A stretch of 64,000 nucleotides of DNA from Saliterribacillus persicus (GCF_003337485.1 NZ_QPJJ01000002.1:288363-352362); one strand, 5' to 3'; counted from the first letter of the stretch, positions 26,943 through 36,751 are shown. Made by a program: numbers and translations. The notes: generated from the letters alone by a model not told the origin.

Positions 26943-28045
26943 GTATTTTAAGTACATTACAAGAGCAAATCATAATCCCGGATCATTACCTTCAGCTATC
27001 TCAAGAGGAATTAGAGACAAAAGTAGCTGAGGCTAAAAAAAGATTAGGCTCTAGATTATTTATCCCGGGTCATCATTATCAAAAGGATGAAGTGATTCAG
27101 TTTGCGGATACCACTGGTGACTCCCTGAAGTTGGCTCAGGTTTCTGGAGAAAATACAGAAGCAGAGTTTATTGTTTTTTGCGGCGTTCATTTTATGGCAG
27201 AAACAGCAGATATTTTAACAACGGAAAAGCAAAAAGTATTTTTACCCGATATGCGTGCAGGGTGCTCGATGGCTGACATGGCGGATATCGATCAAACTGA
27301 AAGAGCCTGGACTAAATTACAGGAAATATTCGGAGACACCATTCTACCATTAACCTATGTGAATTCTACTGCAGCAATAAAATCGTTCGTTGGTGAAAAT
27401 AAAGGTACAACTGTAACTTCCTCCAATGCTGAGACAATGGTAAAGTGGGCATTCAACCAAAAAGAAAGAATCCTCTTCTTACCTGATCAACATTTAGGAC
27501 GTAATACAGCATACAACCTTGGTGTCGGTTTGGATGAAATGGCTGTTTGGAACCCGATAACTGACACGTTAGAATATGACGGAGACTATTCAAAGGTTAA
27601 GGTGATTCTTTGGAAGGGTCATTGTTCCGTTCATGAGAACTTTACCGTAAAGAATATTCAGGAAGTGCGCAAGTCCTATCCAGATATGTCGATCATTGTC
27701 CATCCGGAGTGTAGAAGAGAAGTCGTGGAGCTATCTGACGCGGCGGGCTCCACCAATTACATTATTAATGCGATTGAAAAGTCTGAGCCTGGATCTTCAT
27801 GGGCGATTGGAACCGAAATGAATTTAGTTAAACGGATCATTCAATCCCATCCAGATAAGCATATCATTTCACTGAACCCACATATGTGTCCTTGCTTAAC
27901 GATGAACCGGATAGACTTACCGCATCTAGCATGGTGTCTAGATCGCATTGAGGCAGGAGAGGATGCCAACATTATTAAAGTGGAAGATAACATTGCCAAT
28001 AACGCCAAACTAGCGCTTGAACGCATGCTCACTTTTAATAATTAA
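26939..28045 (+). CDS. nadA: Quinolinate synthase A
   Basis: A 368-residue iron-sulfur enzyme that condenses iminoaspartate with dihydroxyacetone phosphate to quinolinate. The conserved cluster-ligand regions are [35 protein letters not shown] and [14 protein letters not shown]; the triosephosphate region shows [14 protein letters not shown] and [18 protein letters not shown] 8 nt before the ATG. In the ancestral order it would follow nadC directly. Without a nadC elsewhere its product would be a dead end. Confidence 0.95.
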   Translation: MSILSTLQEQIIIPDHYLQLSQEELETKVAEAKKRLGSRLFIPGHHYQKDEVIQFADTTGDSLKLAQVSGENTEAEFIVFCGVHFMAETADILTTEKQKVFLPDMRAGCSMADMADIDQTERAWTKLQEIFGDTILPLTYVNSTAAIKSFVGENKGTTVTSSNAETMVKWAFNQKERILFLPDQHLGRNTAYNLGVGLDEMAVWNPITDTLEYDGDYSKVKVILWKGHCSVHENFTVKNIQEVRKSYPDMSIIVHPECRREVVELSDAAGSTNYIINAIEKSEPGSSWAIGTEMNLVKRIIQSHPDKHIISLNPHMCPCLTMNRIDLPHLAWCLDRIEAGEDANIIKVEDNIANNAKLALERMLTFNN

Positions 28046-28336
28046 TTAGGATTCCTATATTGTAGGAACTTAAAGTATATATTTTTTGATTTAAAATGAT
28101 GTACTCTAATAAATAAAGACCGTGGGCGAGGCCACTTAAAAAGTTTTGCCGATGTTTATAGAATGGTTGAAGGTAATGCTCCTTTTATATAATCTAAACT
28201 CTTGATTAACAAGCTTTAAAAAGATATATTGATTAATTTCGAGAAAATGTTTTTATCATAAAAGGAGCGCTTACCCTAGCCAGCATGCACTTTGATTAAC
28301 CCTTTATAGATTATGTTTCTCATTTAACAATTCCAT

Positions 28337-29323
28337 CTAACCCCGCTCCCATATCGTATCAAAACCATTTTTAATCGAATAATCGTACAACAGGATAATC
28401 TTCTTATCCTTATAATTTGTCATTAAGTTCATTACATTTTCCTCTTGCTTATCCACTAATTCTTCATTTCTATTTATGATATTATCCAAGTAATATTTTT
28501 TCGGTAACTTATCTCGTTTTGAGCTATTACAGGTATTACATGATAATACAAGATTCCAAAGTTGATCTGACTGAACAAAGGACCATGGAATGAAATGATC
28601 CACTTGAATCTGTCTCTTCCCATCTGGTAGTGCTTTACCACAATAGAAACAGCTCCGTTCAAAGTGGTTTAGTAAAATATTTTCAAATGGACGTAACGAT
28701 GAACGTTTCGCAATGCTTTCCACTTTTCCAAGAAGATAGTTAATACTAGGAACTTCATTCAATTGTTCCATCATTGCTGCCATATGATAGTTAGTTAGAT
28801 TTACAAGTAATCTCTGATATTTCAACATAAAACGATATACCGAAGGGTTTATTTTAAAGTATTCAGACTTGTGCTCGAAGGCGTAAAACTTCTCCCTCGT
28901 ATCGCCATAAATTGCACCAAAGACATTTTCTTTCATTGTCTTTTTCACTTCTGTTATCAGCTTAACCTGTACATGTGCATTTAACTTATCGAAGCTAAAG
29001 TCTGAAGGAATTTGATGCCTCCATTGCATCTCTTTAATAATCGTTACCACTTTGGCTTTCTTGCCACGATTTTGGTTTTCCAAATTGTGTTTAACAATTA
29101 GGTTCCAATATATCTTGGCAAAGGCGTATGCGAGTTGATCATAGGTCAGCTCACACCTTTCGTTAACTTGGTATAAATTTTCGATTAAGGATTTAATTAG
29201 AGCATACTTGTAGGTGGAAGACTTAACTGATTTGCTAGATAAAACAATCGTAAAGATACGCCATATTTCTTCATCCGTTAAATATCCTTCTTTTAGTTCC
29301 CCAATTTTTAATTTATAACTCAT
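28337..29323 (-). CDS. HNH endonuclease domain protein
   Basis: About 328 residues. The C-terminal HNH domain shows SCFYCGK (first zinc pair), IQVDHFIPWSF with the catalytic His, NLVLSCNTCNSSKRDKLP with the conserved Asn and second zinc pair. The N-terminal 200 residues are helical without a known domain. The ATG at 29323 lies 6 nt after GGTGG; an in-frame ATG at 29329 is also possible. It lies 30-36 bp after the MazG-like gene on the same strand, so both probably share a transcript. A restriction- or homing-type role is possible; the neighbouring PD-(D/E)XK gene supports an accessory, DNA-targeting island. Confidence 0.75.
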   Translation of the reverse strand: MSYKLKIGELKEGYLTDEEIWRIFTIVLSSKSVKSSTYKYALIKSLIENLYQVNERCELTYDQLAYAFAKIYWNLIVKHNLENQNRGKKAKVVTIIKEMQWRHQIPSDFSFDKLNAHVQVKLITEVKKTMKENVFGAIYGDTREKFYAFEHKSEYFKINPSVYRFMLKYQRLLVNLTNYHMAAMMEQLNEVPSINYLLGKVESIAKRSSLRPFENILLNHFERSCFYCGKALPDGKRQIQVDHFIPWSFVQSDQLWNLVLSCNTCNSSKRDKLPKKYYLDNIINRNEELVDKQEENVMNLMTNYKDKKIILLYDYSIKNGFDTIWERG

Positions 29324-29358
29324 ACACATACCACCAGAGGATTTCCTTGCAAGCTTTC

Positions 29359-29685
29359 CTAGTCATCCTCTACCTCTATTAGAAATATCTTATCGTTGAA
29401 TCCTCCGCGTTTTTCTTTCTTTTGCTGGCGAATCTCTTCCACATCTTCCATCGAAGAACCATGTGTTTTAGTTATGGCATACACCACTTCCAAAAGATCA
29501 GCTAATTCCTCTAGACTCTCTTGATCATTTTCTGCAGATAAATACTCCTCTATTTCTTCGCCAAGCTTTGTTCGTAAGGCTGCTTTATAATCATCAGTAT
29601 CTAGAACCTTTGTAGAATATTGCTTCCCCGCTTTCTCAATGATCTGTGGAATGAAATCTCTTACTAATTTATTGTATGTAGGCAA
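29359..29685 (-). CDS. MazG-like nucleotide pyrophosphohydrolase
   Basis: A 108-residue all-alpha NTP-PPase. It starts YNKLVRDFIPQIIEKAGK and has the metal-binding KLGEEIEEYL (about 40-49) and ESLEELADLLEVVYAI (55-70), the EExxE and ExxD signature of MazG/HisE-like hydrolases. These cleave (d)NTPs to monophosphate. The start is TTG behind AAGGAAG. The start region overlaps the end of a small HIT-like frame (29664-29789) in another phase. Confidence 0.75.
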   Translation of the reverse strand: MPTYNKLVRDFIPQIIEKAGKQYSTKVLDTDDYKAALRTKLGEEIEEYLSAENDQESLEELADLLEVVYAITKTHGSSMEDVEEIRQQKKEKRGGFNDKIFLIEVEDD

Positions 29686-29789
29686 AGAGCTCTTCCTTTC
29701 TGAACGAGATACTTATCATAAAGTGCTATAATCGCTTTACATAACGGTAAAATCTTCATTTCATTTAGGGTGCAGAATGGACACATCAT
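29664..29789 (-). pseudogene. Truncated HIT-family N-terminus (41 codons)
   Basis: A short frame starts at ATG ATG (29789) behind TAGGAG and reads CPFCTLNEMKIL, then ALYDKYLVQKGRAL, and stops. This is the N-terminal pattern of histidine-triad hydrolases: a CPFC zinc pair followed by YDKYPVxKGH. The triad HxHxH half is gone and the expected His after KG is Arg. It appears to have been cut when the MazG-like gene was joined to it. It may still be translated. Confidence 0.5.
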
Positions 29790-29848
29790 AAATTTATTTC
29801 TCCTATTTTTTAAACTATTATTAGGATATAACCTACATTCTTATAATT

Positions 29849-30745
29849 CTAATACGCCTGTATTCCAAATTTCAGTAATTTCTTAGGTAATATATCGTCC
29901 AAATTCTGAATGTCAGCGTCCTGTAACTCAATTAAATTAAACCCATACTTTTCATAGATTTTTAACTTTTCTTGTTTTCTCGCTGCATATTTCGGATCAT
30001 TTTCTAATCCCCAATATTCTATGTACACCTTACCAACAGGTAAATAAAAATCCGTATAAACATCTTCTTCAACTGGTAATTTTCTTTCATAAGCATGGAC
30101 AATTTCAGACATGTATAACCAATTATCAATTAGCATTTCAGCTCTTGAACGCACGTAGTGACCATCTGCCGATCTATGCTTTGCCTCAAATTTATCTCTA
30201 AATCCTAAACTGTTGTCTGTATCAGCTGCTTTGTTTTCTTCAGGTTCATTTCCCTGCAATTCATTCATCGTTTCTACTAATCTTTTATTATGTAAAATAC
30301 TTTCCGGCCAGTTAACATATGGTACTCCAGTTCTATCATATTCTAATTGTTTACCACCAATACTCAATCCCAGTTTTGTAACTGTCCATCCTTTTATAGC
30401 TTTCTGAATAAAACCTAACTCAGATAAAATGGGATTCATTTTTAATTTAGATACACCAAAGTGATTACTTAACGCCGTTGCGTTTAGCAGTACTTCATTA
30501 TTGGTAGTTGTAAATATTTCGTTTTCTTTAATATTTTCATTCCACGCTATGTATTCGCCTACTTTTGGATGCTTCTTTAAAGTTCCACCTGTTTTTTCTC
30601 CTTTTTCAGTCAAAACCCAGTTATTTTCTACTCGTTTAATTAATCCATCCTTTAGTAAAATTTGAAATACTTCTTTGACGTTCATTTTTAATTCTTTAGA
30701 TAGAGCTGTTGTAGAAAGATATTTAATCTTATCGCTAGTTTTCAT
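29849..30745 (-). CDS. Winged-helix protein with C-terminal PD-(D/E)XK-like nuclease domain
   Basis: A 298-residue protein. Two or more similar winged-helix units at the N-terminus: YLSTTALSKELKMNVKEVFQILLKDGLI with NNWVLTEKGEKTGG, and LLNATALSNHFGVSKLKMNPILSELGFI with KGWTVTKLGLSIGG, each about 60 residues, an obvious internal repeat. The C-terminal part has the nuclease pattern VRSRAEMLIDNWLYM (E), VYTDFYLP (D), KVYIEYWG (E-x-W) and a lysine in the next helix. Proteins of this type are often mis-annotated. It could cut foreign or damaged DNA; no target is known. Lies 60 bp upstream of the HIT stub, same strand. Confidence 0.6.
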   Translation of the reverse strand: MKTSDKIKYLSTTALSKELKMNVKEVFQILLKDGLIKRVENNWVLTEKGEKTGGTLKKHPKVGEYIAWNENIKENEIFTTTNNEVLLNATALSNHFGVSKLKMNPILSELGFIQKAIKGWTVTKLGLSIGGKQLEYDRTGVPYVNWPESILHNKRLVETMNELQGNEPEENKAADTDNSLGFRDKFEAKHRSADGHYVRSRAEMLIDNWLYMSEIVHAYERKLPVEEDVYTDFYLPVGKVYIEYWGLENDPKYAARKQEKLKIYEKYGFNLIELQDADIQNLDDILPKKLLKFGIQAY

Positions 30746-31055
30746 AGAATCACTCCTATTTTTATCTAATTATCAATATTTAGATCTCTGTAATAATATT
30801 TTACCAGATTTTTACGTAAAGTGAATAAAAAATAGTCTTTTATTACCATTAAAATTGTAAAATATATAAGAACTGATGGAAGATACTTCACATTTATACT
30901 TTTTATACACACAAACAAAACATCTCGTTCCCTTGCACTTTTCTTTTGATACTATTAAAATATATTAGTTGAAATCCAATTTATCTCGTTATGGATATAA
31001 CAGAAATATTTTTATTATAGGAACATATTTACCTTTAAGGGAAGGGTTTAGATAT

Positions 31056-32057
31056 ATGATGAAAGATAATTTTTGGCACGAGTTGCCGCGACCGTTTTTT
31101 GTTCTTGCACCGATGGAAAGCGTGACGGATGTTGCTTTTCGCCATGTCGTGAGTGAAGCTGCGAGACCTGACGTGTTTTTTACAGAATTTACGAATACAG
31201 AAAGCTACTGTCATCCGAATGGAAAAGAGAGTGTACGGGGGCGTTTGACCTTCACAGAAGATGAACAGCCAATCGTGGCTCACATTTGGGGAGACAAGCC
31301 CGAATACTTCCGACAAATGAGTATCGGGATGGCAGAAATGGGTTATCGCGGAGTTGATATTAATATGGGCTGTCCTGCACCAAACGTAGCAGCAGGGGGA
31401 AAAGGCTGTGGCCTGATTCGCCGCCCGGATGTCGCAGCAGAGCTCATCCAGGCAGCAAAAGCTGGTGGATTACCCGTTAGTGTGAAAACCCGCCTCGGCT
31501 ATACAAAAGTGGATGAATGGCACAGCTGGCTTAAGCACCTGCTCGAACAGGACATCGTCAACCTTACCATCCACCTTCGTACGAAAAAGGAAATGAGTAA
31601 AGTCGATGCACACTGGGAGTTGATACCAGAAATCAAGAAACTCCGGGATGAGGTAGCCCCTCACACCCTTCTAACTATCAATGGGGACATTCCTGACCGT
31701 CAGAAGGGCCTTGAGCTCGCTGAAAAGTATGGCATAGACGGCGTGATGATCGGCCGAGGCATCTTTCACAATCCATTTGCCTTTGAAAAAGAGAAAAGAG
31801 ATCCAACCAGCGCAGAGCTGCTCGATCTCCTTCGCCTTCACCTTGATCTTCATGATAAATACTCTGAAGAGCTGGAGCCAAGACTTTTCAAACCGCTACG
31901 TCGCTTCTTCAAGATTTACGTCCGCGGATTCCGCGGTGCTGGTGAGTTGAGAAATAAGCTGATGGAGACAGAATCTACTGATGAAGTACGTGCTCTGCTT
32001 GATGAATTTTCAGAGAAAAATGGCGTGAATGAACAGAACGGTTTTTCTGTTTCATAA
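31056..32057 (+). CDS. dus: tRNA-dihydrouridine synthase
   Basis: A 333-residue FMN enzyme that reduces uridines in tRNA D-loops. Marks are [54 protein letters not shown] (the catalytic cysteine follows GGKG), [18 protein letters not shown] and [14 protein letters not shown]. Upstream open frame to 30969 is ignored because GAAGGG lies 9 nt before ATG 31056. The gene is visibly richer in G and C than its neighbours and uses different codons (for example CTC, CGC, GCA-rich runs), hinting at horizontal origin. Two terminators follow. Confidence 0.92.
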   Translation: MMKDNFWHELPRPFFVLAPMESVTDVAFRHVVSEAARPDVFFTEFTNTESYCHPNGKESVRGRLTFTEDEQPIVAHIWGDKPEYFRQMSIGMAEMGYRGVDINMGCPAPNVAAGGKGCGLIRRPDVAAELIQAAKAGGLPVSVKTRLGYTKVDEWHSWLKHLLEQDIVNLTIHLRTKKEMSKVDAHWELIPEIKKLRDEVAPHTLLTINGDIPDRQKGLELAEKYGIDGVMIGRGIFHNPFAFEKEKRDPTSAELLDLLRLHLDLHDKYSEELEPRLFKPLRRFFKIYVRGFRGAGELRNKLMETESTDEVRALLDEFSEKNGVNEQNGFSVS

Positions 32058-32066
32058 GTTAGTCAC

Positions 32067-32091
32067 GTTTCGTTTGAATCGAAACATTTTT
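32067..32091 (+). terminator. First terminator after dus
   Basis: GTTTCG / CGAAAC with a 7-nt loop and ATTTTT tail, 10 bp after the stop codon. Confidence 0.65.
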
Positions 32092-32101
32092 AAATTAACA
32101 G

Positions 32102-32135
32102 GAGAGGAGAGCCGTTCGTGCTTTCCTCTCTTTTT
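32102..32135 (+). terminator. Second terminator after dus
   Basis: GAGAGGA / TCCTCTC arms enclosing a smaller AGC/GCT stem, followed by five T. Confidence 0.75.
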
Positions 32136-32465
32136 GTTAGGCACTGTTAAAGTTAATTGTTGATAATTGAATTTATAAGAACAAGGGAAGATTCAACGAA
32201 GTTGCGCCTAGATACTTGGATCATTACATTAATTGGTTTCAAGTTTTGGAACACATTCAACATCATATAAATCTCTTCACTATGAATAGCTTGATTACTA
32301 AAATGAACGAAATACAAAATATGGTAAATCATGATACACTGAAGTTATTTAGTTTTACGATATAAATATCATTTCTTATTTTGGTCAGGGTACAGTATGA
32401 ATCCTATATATAGAGAATAAACAACATGTAGATTTGTGTTCAAATTTTAAAAAGGGGGAGATTTT
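32136..32465. other. Intergenic region
   Basis: About 330 bp, AT-rich. AAAGGGGGAG at 32452-32461 is the ribosome site for the next gene. I see no other signal. Confidence 0.4.
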
Positions 32466-32762
32466 TTGGAGAAGATATTTGTAACAACTTGCAGTTGGTT
32501 AGGATTTATTCTTTTAATCCTCTGTATATCCAGTGCTTTCCTTAATATATCTGTGTTTGGATCAAATTTCATAGTTGTGTATGGTTTTAGTTTTTTAGGT
32601 TTTATTTTTGGGCTTATGGGATGGATACTTCAAAGGTTTAATAAACTGAGTTCAGTAACTAAAATAGTAGGTAAGATTGGTTTTTATGGTAATTTAGTAA
32701 TTGTTTTTCTGTTTTTTCCTCCAATTTCCCACTTTTGGGGGACTTTGATTTTTGGCCCATAA
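32466..32762 (+). CDS. Small membrane protein, unknown
   Basis: 98 residues, three hydrophobic segments (about 9-28, 35-56, 72-92), TTG start behind a strong AAAGGGGGAG. I do not recognise the family; DUF308- or DUF4064-like small proteins of Bacilli have similar profiles. Monocistronic. Confidence 0.5.
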   Translation: MEKIFVTTCSWLGFILLILCISSAFLNISVFGSNFIVVYGFSFLGFIFGLMGWILQRFNKLSSVTKIVGKIGFYGNLVIVFLFFPPISHFWGTLIFGP

Positions 32763-32877
32763 CATTGCGGGTTAATCTACAAACGGACTGCTTAAGAGAG
32801 AATAATTTAAACATCGAGCTTTACAAGCTTACAAGATTTTATTACGATAATAAGTGAAGATAATTATATAACGAAGT

Positions 32878-33039
32878 TGTACTAGGGGAGCCTGAAATGG
32901 CTGAGAGGAACGATAATGTTTTGACCCTTGGAACCCGATCTAGATAATACTAGCGTGGGGAAGTGCAGTCGAACAATTTGTATGAACATTTATTTGATAC
33001 AAAAACCTTGGCTGCATTCCCTCGGGAATGCAGCTTTTT
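32878..33039 (+). ncRNA. TPP riboswitch with terminator expression platform
   Basis: The THI-element core is clear: AGGGGAGCCTGAAATGGCTGAGA at 32884-32905 region (P2/P3 side with CTGAGA), ACCC then GGAACCCGATCTAGATAAT (the pyrophosphate helix with GATCTAGATAAT), and TAGCGTGGGGAA closing. A perfect 11-bp terminator GCTGCATTCCC / GGGAATGCAGC (33011-33034) with TTTTT follows, 25 bp before the ykoF ribosome site. Thiamine pyrophosphate binding should favour the terminator and shut off ykoF. Confidence 0.92.
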
Positions 33040-33063
33040 ATATGTAGAAGGAGGAGAATATAT

Positions 33064-33660
33064 ATGAGTAATTTTGTTTGTGGTAGTAATCGTATAGCAG
33101 GATGTAGTTTTTCTATTCATCCTATGAGTGATGAATTTGTAGACATCATTACACAAGCATTAAACAATGTAGATACTTCGAAGGTCTGGATGCAAACAGA
33201 TGATGTTAGCACATTAGTAAGAGGTAGAATTCCACATATTTTTGATGTAACAAAAGCAATTTATCTTCATGCTGCTAAGACAGGTGTTCATGTGACATTT
33301 GAAGCAACTTACTCCGTTGGTTGTCCAGGCGATACTACAGGGGATGTGTTTATGGCTGAAGATGACGTCGTTCTAAATAAAGACAGCGTTGATTCAATAA
33401 AACAAGAAGCCGCTACTAAATTTGCTTTATACCCATTAGGTGGTGGCGAATACATGGATCAAATCTATGCACAAATTGAAGCCATGAAAGATCATGGGGT
33501 TGAAGTTAGTGGCACCCATTATGCCACTCGATTAGACGGGGAAGCTGTAAATATATTTAACGGATTAGAAAAGGTATTTATTGATATGGAAGAAAGCGGG
33601 TCTTCTCATACTGTGATGACTGTATCAATGTCAGCAAATAGCCCATCAACGAAAAAATAA
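33064..33660 (+). CDS. ykoF: YkoF-like thiamine/HMP-binding protein
   Basis: A 198-residue protein with two ferredoxin-like halves; the first starts CGSNRIAGCSFSIHPMSDEFV and the second ALYPLGGGEYMDQIYAQIEAMKDHGVEV, each with the same strand-helix order. YkoF binds thiamine or its hydroxymethylpyrimidine part. In B. subtilis it heads ykoFEDC, an ECF importer for thiamine precursors; no EDC genes follow here, only a bidirectional terminator. The start is ATG 33064 behind GAAGGAGGAG, not the upstream frame at 33028, which begins inside the riboswitch terminator. Confidence 0.88.
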   Translation: MSNFVCGSNRIAGCSFSIHPMSDEFVDIITQALNNVDTSKVWMQTDDVSTLVRGRIPHIFDVTKAIYLHAAKTGVHVTFEATYSVGCPGDTTGDVFMAEDDVVLNKDSVDSIKQEAATKFALYPLGGGEYMDQIYAQIEAMKDHGVEVSGTHYATRLDGEAVNIFNGLEKVFIDMEESGSSHTVMTVSMSANSPSTKK

Positions 33661-33694
33661 TGATTTAGAACAAAAAGGAATTTCAAAAATAAAA

Positions 33695-33736
33695 AAGCCT
33701 AATCTCTTCCTATTTCTAGTGAAGGATTAGGCTTTT
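33695..33736. terminator. Bidirectional terminator between ykoF and map
   Basis: AAGCCTAATC / GATTAGGCTT arms (33695-33704, 33725-33734), with A-run before and T-run after, so it serves both convergent genes. Confidence 0.85.
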
Positions 33737-33774
33737 AGTATTCAAAATCGTGTTCAATTGTGGTATTAGTTCTC

Positions 33775-34581
<807 letters not shown>

Positions 34582-34805
34582 TCAAATCAATTCCCCTTAA
34601 TAAATAATGGAGGGAAAGTAATTGTGCCTCCGTGGCAGAAAGCTATATAACAATCCTATTATTTAGACTAGAAAAAAATAATTAAAATTAGAATTTACCT
34701 AGGAAGTTTTTTATTACCATCTTTTGAGGAATAAAGTATAGAATATCATCCACAATAAACAATAACTGATACAATACTGCTGTACGTCTGAAGAGAGGGT
34801 TGTTT

Positions 34806-35408
34806 ATGGATTTAAACTTTATATGGAAAGCTATTGTCATCGTAATAGGAGGCGTCCTTATTTTACGGTTGGCTGGAAGAAAATCAATCTCACAGCTCAC
34901 TGTTGCTCAGACTGTCATGATGGTAGCTGTTGGTTCATTGATTATTCAACCTGTTGGCGACAGAAACATTTGGATTACCATGATAATTACTTTTCTCATG
35001 GTGATCACACTTCTCTTTATTGAATATATCGTTATGAGATGGGACTCACTTGAGACTTTAATTTATGGAAAATCCGTTATTATAGTCGAAGATGGCAAAC
35101 TGAAGGAAGACAATTTAAAGAAGCTAAGGTTAACGGTTGATATGCTTGAAGTGCGCCTGAGACAACAAAATATTCAAAATTTCGCTGATTTAAAATGGGC
35201 TACTTTAGAAGCGAATGGTCAAATAGGATATATGTTAAAATCTGATAAGCAATATGCTACGAAAGAGGATATTGCGATGCTGAAATCGCTGATCGAATCT
35301 AATCAGAGCTCTCCAAATAAAATAACCAATCCTAATGCGTCTGATAACCTTTTTACAGAAGTGAAAGATAGAAAGCATAACGAAAAACCTAAAGGTAATT
35401 TAGATTAA
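34806..35408 (+). CDS. DUF421 (YetF-type) membrane protein
   Basis: A 200-residue protein with three N-terminal membrane helices and the DUF421 signature RLAGRKSISQLTVAQTVMMVAVGSLIIQP (about 22-50), followed by a YetF cytoplasmic domain (GKSVIIVEDGKLKEDNLKKLRLTVDMLEVRLRQQNIQNFADLKWATLEANGQIGYM). A charged, disordered C-terminal tail (PNASDNLFTEVKDRKHNEK) follows. Members affect sporulation and germination in Bacillus; mechanism not settled. ATG at 34806 has GAGAGGG 7 nt upstream; the TTG at 34800 is less likely. Confidence 0.8.
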   Translation: MDLNFIWKAIVIVIGGVLILRLAGRKSISQLTVAQTVMMVAVGSLIIQPVGDRNIWITMIITFLMVITLLFIEYIVMRWDSLETLIYGKSVIIVEDGKLKEDNLKKLRLTVDMLEVRLRQQNIQNFADLKWATLEANGQIGYMLKSDKQYATKEDIAMLKSLIESNQSSPNKITNPNASDNLFTEVKDRKHNEKPKGNLD

Positions 35409-35576
35409 GTTTGTTAATGGAAAATTCCATCTGACCATGATGGCTTCCGTTTCTGAGCAAGAAAAAAGGGGTAAGTCTTTTCTCTAGAGACAAGCAAGAT
35501 AACAAAATCCTTTGTGTACCTTCAAATGCCTTTTCTAAGTTAAATTCACCTTTAGGAAGGTGTGATTTTTCCACTC

Positions 35577-35987
35577 TTACATATAATTCAACGCACCAGC
35601 TTCAAGGTTCTTTTCCAGTTTCACCTTCAGCCTACTGACTTCAATTAATTGCGTTGAAAATAATTTGAACAGCGCTTCATCTTTATTATCTAGTGAGCGA
35701 TCAACCTGAGCGTTTAAATAATTTATATTAAATTCGATATCATCTTTTAAAAGAATTTGCCCCGTTGTGTAATAGCGTTCCAAGTCGGTAAGAGCTATAT
35801 AAAAATTATACTGATTATCAACTTCAACCATCATATACCACCCATTATTGGCTACATATTTTCGTTCATTTGTAACTCTAATGATATCTGCTTGTTCAAT
35901 TCTTAATAATTCACTATGTATTGAACCTAGACAGAAACAATCAACTTTATGTGTGAAAGCTTTTACAGCAATAAAATCTTGATACAT
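35577..35987 (-). CDS. IDEAL domain protein
   Basis: A 136-residue protein. The C-terminal FNINYLNAQVDRSLDNKDEALFKLF (about 85-109) fits the IDEAL motif, in which a conserved [IV]D.[AS]LD..D...F helix recurs in Bacillus ComK-, YpiB- and phage-type proteins. The N-terminal 80 residues contain a small beta domain with EQADIIRVTNERKYVANNGWYMMVEVDN, probably an SH3-like or DUF6944-like fold. GGAGAG precedes the ATG. The pair of Fur-type boxes at 36087-36134 sits about 100 bp upstream, so iron may control it as well as the divergent flavodoxin. Confidence 0.6.
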   Translation of the reverse strand: MYQDFIAVKAFTHKVDCFCLGSIHSELLRIEQADIIRVTNERKYVANNGWYMMVEVDNQYNFYIALTDLERYYTTGQILLKDDIEFNINYLNAQVDRSLDNKDEALFKLFSTQLIEVSRLKVKLEKNLEAGALNYM

Positions 35988-36086
35988 TTCATCACTCTCC
36001 TATAGTAGTTATAAATGTTAACGCTAAAACTGATGATAATATTTTTCTATGGACTTATGATAAGTTAGCGATTTTGACTAACCCCA

Positions 36087-36134
36087 CATTGAGAATCGTT
36101 ATCAATTAATTATAGTTGATAATTATTCTCAATG
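36087..36134. promoter_or_regulatory. Two inverted Fur boxes forming a 48-bp palindrome
   Basis: TGAGAATCGTTATCA (36090-36104) and TGATAATTATTCTCA (36117-36131) match the 7-1-7 Fur consensus TGATAATnATTATCA with two and one mismatches. They are almost exact reverse complements of each other: 19-bp arms with two mismatches and a 10-bp spacer. This lies between the divergent IDEAL gene and the flavodoxin gene and suggests strong, cooperative iron repression. Confidence 0.8.
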
Positions 36135-36219
36135 TCAACTCACTTTATCCCAATTACACACAAGTTTTTTTCTAACATTAAACTGTGTTCCTTTTTACAA
36201 GCATTTATTTAATTGACAT

Positions 36220-36234
36220 TGATAATCATTTTCA
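36220..36234 (+). promoter_or_regulatory. Fur box directly before the flavodoxin gene
   Basis: TGATAATCATTTTCA, one mismatch from the Fur 7-1-7 consensus, 40 bp before the flavodoxin ATG and next to TTGACA (36213-36218), a likely -35. Confidence 0.8.
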
Positions 36235-36274
36235 TTTAAAATAGAAAGTGAAGACAAAAAGGAGGGATCCTTAC

Positions 36275-36736
36275 ATGCCAAAAGTAATCATATTGTTCTG
36301 CAGTATGTCTGGAAATACGGAAGAAATAGCTGATATTATGGAAACAAATATTACCAACCATGGATTAGATGTAGAAAAAATTCAAATAGATATGGATGAT
36401 TTTTTAATTACAGATTTACTTAACTACGAAGCAATACTCTTCGGAACATATACTTGGGGAGATGGCGATATTCCCTATGAGTTAGAGGATTTTTATGATG
36501 ACATGGATGAGATTGATTTAACTGGGAAAGTTGTAGGGTTATTTGGGTCGTGTGATTCCATGTATCCTGATTATGGTGGAGCCATCGATACATTTGCAGA
36601 ACGATTTAAAGAACGAGGAGCATCGAATGTTTTATATAATTTAAAAATAGAATTGTCTCCCGATCAAGATGACGTGGAACGGTGTCAAAAGTTTGCGGAA
36701 GACTTTGTGAAAGAACTTCATGCTTACGCTGAATAG
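36275..36736 (+). CDS. ykuN: Flavodoxin (YkuN type)
   Basis: A 153-residue flavodoxin. The FMN phosphate loop is FCSMSGNTEEIAD (about 7-19); the isoalloxazine loops are TYTWGDGDIPYELEDFYDDM (55-74) and GSCDSMYPDYGGAIDTFAER (88-107). It is an electron carrier that replaces ferredoxin in iron shortage, which suits its Fur boxes. In B. subtilis the Fur-controlled ykuNOP cluster has two such genes; only one is here. AAAGGAGGG before ATG 36275; the frame start at 36248 lacks a ribosome site. Followed by a strong terminator. Confidence 0.92.
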   Translation: MPKVIILFCSMSGNTEEIADIMETNITNHGLDVEKIQIDMDDFLITDLLNYEAILFGTYTWGDGDIPYELEDFYDDMDEIDLTGKVVGLFGSCDSMYPDYGGAIDTFAERFKERGASNVLYNLKIELSPDQDDVERCQKFAEDFVKELHAYAE

Positions 36737-36751
36737 TGATAATTTAAAAAA

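Noticed and set aside
28050..28075. TTCCTATATTGTAGGAA hairpin after nadA as terminator
   Set aside because: 6-bp arms and no T-run follow; too weak to call.
35389..35574. 61-codon minus-strand open frame next to the IDEAL gene
   Set aside because: Overlaps the end of the YetF-like gene, lacks a ribosome site and shows no recognisable motif.
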